64,000 nt of DNA from Bog-756 sp963769765. Lineage in GTDB: Bacteria > Actinomycetota > Acidimicrobiia > Acidimicrobiales > RAAP-2. Position numbers and translations under genes: made by a program. Shown here piece by piece: positions 60,911-64,000 of this stretch (the first letter of the stretch is position 1; the number at the start of each line of letters is the position of its first letter). The stretch spans positions 124,001 through 188,000 of the forward strand of contig CAVYNA010000001.1 of NCBI GenBank assembly GCA_963769765.1, in the 5' to 3' direction. The notes beneath the pieces were generated by a model, which had not been told where the DNA came from, did not search any database, and saw nothing but the letters and a program-made list of their open reading frames with translations.

Positions 60911-61714
60911 ATGACGACCCTGCCCGAGCTCCTCTCCGACCTCGACGACGAGTACCGCGATGCCCGCGGCCTGGTGGAGCGGCTGGCCGACGATGCCGCC
61001 GAATGGGACCTACCGACGCCCGCGGAGGGATGGGCGGTGCGGGACCAGATCAGCCACCTCGCCTTCTTCGACGAGGCCGGACGGTTGGCGATGGTGGATC
61101 CTTCGGCGTTCGCGGCGCTGGTCGACGAGGCGCTCGCCGCCGGCGGCGACCCGATGCGGCCCCATCTCGATGCCGGGCGGTCCATGGGGGGCGACCAACT
61201 GCTCGACTGGTGGGCGCGAGCCCACGGCGGTCTGGTGGAGAGCTTCACCGGTGCCGATCCCTCGGTCCGGGTGCCGTGGTTCGGTCCCCCGATGGGTGCG
61301 ATCTCGTTCGTGACCGCCCGGTTGATGGAGACCTGGGCCCACGGTCGTGACGTCGCGGATGCGCTCGGCATCGAGCTCGCACCGACCGATCGGCTTGTCC
61401 ATATCGTCCACCTCGGCGTGCGGACGAGGCCGTATTCGTACGCCGTTCGGGGCCTCGGGGTCCCGCCCGGTCAGATCGAGCTGTCGCTCACCGCTCCGTC
61501 CGGGGCGACGTGGCGTCACGAGGTCGGCGAGTCTGACCCGACGGTCGAGCCGTCCGGCATCGAGGGGACCGCCCTCGACTTCTGTCTCGTGGTGACCCAA
61601 CGCGCCAACGTTGCCGACACCGGCCTCTCCGTGCACGGCATTCTTGCGAGTGAGTGGCTGTCACTTGCCCAGGCGTTCGCCGGTCCGCCTGGACCCGGCA
61701 GGCCGCCACGCTGA
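60911..61714 (+). CDS. TIGR03084-family DinB/MDMPI-like metal-binding protein
   Basis: The 267-residue protein matches actinobacterial TIGR03084 proteins: LLSDLDDEYRDARGLVERLA, EGWAVRDQISHLAFFDEAGR (the first His), RLMETWAHGRDVADALGI (the second His) and the C-terminal region LDFCLVVTQRANVADTGLSV. The His residues of the helical bundle bind a metal in mycothiol-dependent enzymes of this superfamily. A mycothiol-related role is probable in an actinomycete, but the substrate is not known. Confidence 0.8.
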   Translation: MTTLPELLSDLDDEYRDARGLVERLADDAAEWDLPTPAEGWAVRDQISHLAFFDEAGRLAMVDPSAFAALVDEALAAGGDPMRPHLDAGRSMGGDQLLDWWARAHGGLVESFTGADPSVRVPWFGPPMGAISFVTARLMETWAHGRDVADALGIELAPTDRLVHIVHLGVRTRPYSYAVRGLGVPPGQIELSLTAPSGATWRHEVGESDPTVEPSGIEGTALDFCLVVTQRANVADTGLSVHGILASEWLSLAQAFAGPPGPGRPPR

Positions 61715-61762
61715 GCCCGGCTCTGCCGATCAGCGCCGGTCCCGACCAGGCGCCGGAGCGCC

Positions 61763-62799
61763 TCACGACCCCGAGAGCAACGAGGAGAGTTGCTCCACGA
61801 AGAGGTCGACGTCGTCCGGCGTCGTGTCGAACGAGGTCATCCACCGCACTGTGCCTGTCGATTCGTCCCAGACGTAGAACGGGAAGTGCCGGGCGAGCTC
61901 GACCGCGACCACGGTCGGGATCGTCGCGAAGACCGCGTTCGCCTCGACCGGGTGGGCCAGAGTGACGCCGGGGATCGCCGCGGCCGCATCGGCAAGTCGC
62001 CGTGCCATGGCATTCGCGTGGGCGGCATTGGTGCGCCACAGATCGTCGGAGAGGAGGGCGACGAACTGCGCGGCGACGAAGCGCATCTTGGAGGCGAGTT
62101 GCATGGACTGCTTCCGGACGAAGCGCAGCGCGGTCTCCTCCTCGGGCCGGAAGGCGACGACCGACTCGGCCGCCAGGGCGCCGTTCTTCGTCCCGCCGAA
62201 TGAGAGGACGTCGACGCCTACCTTCGACCCGAAGGCTCCGAGCCCCACTCCGAGAGCCGCCGCCGCGTTGGCGAGCCGTGCGCCGTCGAGATGCAGCCAC
62301 ATGCCGTGGCTGTGGGCCCAGTGACCGAGGGCCGCGATCTCCTCGACCGAGTAGCAGGTGCCGAGCTCGGTCGACTGGGTGATCGAGACGACGCGTGGCT
62401 GTACGTGGTGCTCGACTCCGAATCCGGTGGCAGCCGACTCGAGCTGGTCGACCGTGAGCTTGCCGTGCTCGGTGGGCACGGTGATGAGCTTGCTGCCGAG
62501 GAAGCGTTCGGGTGCGCCGCACTCGTCGACGGCGATGTGGGCGGAGGCAGCGCAGATCACCGCTTCGAAAGGACGGAGGAGCGACTGCAGCCCGACGACG
62601 TTGGCGCCGGTGCCGTTGAACGTGAAGTAGACGTCGGCGTCGTCTCCGAAGTGGCGCCGGAAGAGCTCGATCGCGGCGAGCGTCGTCTCGTCGTAGCCGT
62701 AGGCGACGGCATGGCCGACGTTGACCGTCGCGACGGCTTCGAGGACGTCGGGATGGACGCCGGACCAATTGTCGCTCGCGAACGTGCGGACGGCGAGGG

Positions 62800-62803
<4 letters not shown>
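61763..62803 (-). CDS. Threonine aldolase family protein (low specificity)
   Basis: GTG 62803 overlaps the EttA stop by four bases, which sets the start at VTLAVRTFASDNWSGVHPDV. PLP-enzyme landmarks are YFTFNGTGANVVGLQSL, HIAVDECGAPERF, MWLHLDGARLANAAAALGVG (the Asp contacting the pyridine N) and VLSFGGTKNGA, whose Lys forms the PLP aldimine. It cleaves threonine (or related beta-hydroxy amino acids) to glycine and an aldehyde. The overlap with ettA means the two genes are one operon. Confidence 0.85.

Positions 62804-64000
<1,197 letters not shown>

Overview
The window is high G+C throughout and looks like the chromosome of an actinomycete-type bacterium. The supporting signs are frequent GTG starts, 4-base ATGA/GTGA gene overlaps, a TIGR03084-type protein, a mycobacterial-type LexA box and several Acidimicrobiia-like secreted proteins with propeller repeats. 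Placement in Acidimicrobiia is my inference; there is no rRNA or other marker in the window to confirm it. I found no tRNA, rRNA or CRISPR array.

Layout. (a) 1-4.5 kb holds glycosyltransferase-2 copies, a membrane protein, a GH5 glycosidase and a hypothetical protein, all broken by frameshifts. (b) 4.6-25.3 kb is a secretome region: a GH39-like glycosidase, two tandem Tat-type beta-helix/Gly-rich proteins, an arylsulfotransferase-family protein, an FN3/pentapeptide-repeat protein, two convergent GH5 paralogues (each with one frameshift) around a small secreted protein and an IS3 remnant, a Tat phosphoesterase, a GerMN lipoprotein and a three-gene membrane operon. (c) 25.3-37.1 kb is a surface-polysaccharide region (GT2s, two sulfotransferases, epimerase, GMC oxidoreductase, flippase, nucleotidyltransferase) in which most genes are broken by indels, although two (GT2 and flippase) are intact. 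(d) 37.3-45.2 kb is an intact biosynthetic cluster: two LuxR-type regulators, an ABC-2 exporter, a PqqD/RRE protein, an asparagine-synthetase-like cyclase, a GT4 glycosyltransferase, a 52-residue precursor, an RRE-transglutaminase B protein and an HPr-kinase-like protein. (e) 45.3-64 kb is ordinary chromosome: a propeller protein, cupin, P450, AKR, enoyl-CoA hydratase, SDR, acyl-CoA dehydrogenase, TrpD, a LexA-boxed DnaQ/GIY-YIG/UVR nuclease, a tandem ATP-grasp pair, a DUF5666 protein, YlxP, threonine aldolase and EttA.

The main discovery candidate is the lasso-peptide cluster in (d) with the divergent nucleotidyltransferase of (c). The precursor has the YxxP leader motif, a Thr at leader position -2, an Asp that would close an 8-residue ring, and a C-terminal Ser. 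Next to it are a kinase, a nucleotidyltransferase and a glycosyltransferase. By analogy with paeninodin (C-terminal Ser phosphorylation) and pseudomycoidin (hexoses added on that phosphate), this predicts a phosphorylated and probably glycosylated lasso peptide.

The dense frameshifts in (a) and (c) contrast with clean reading frames elsewhere and often sit at homopolymers. They may be assembly errors rather than true decay, so functions there are read from patched frames.
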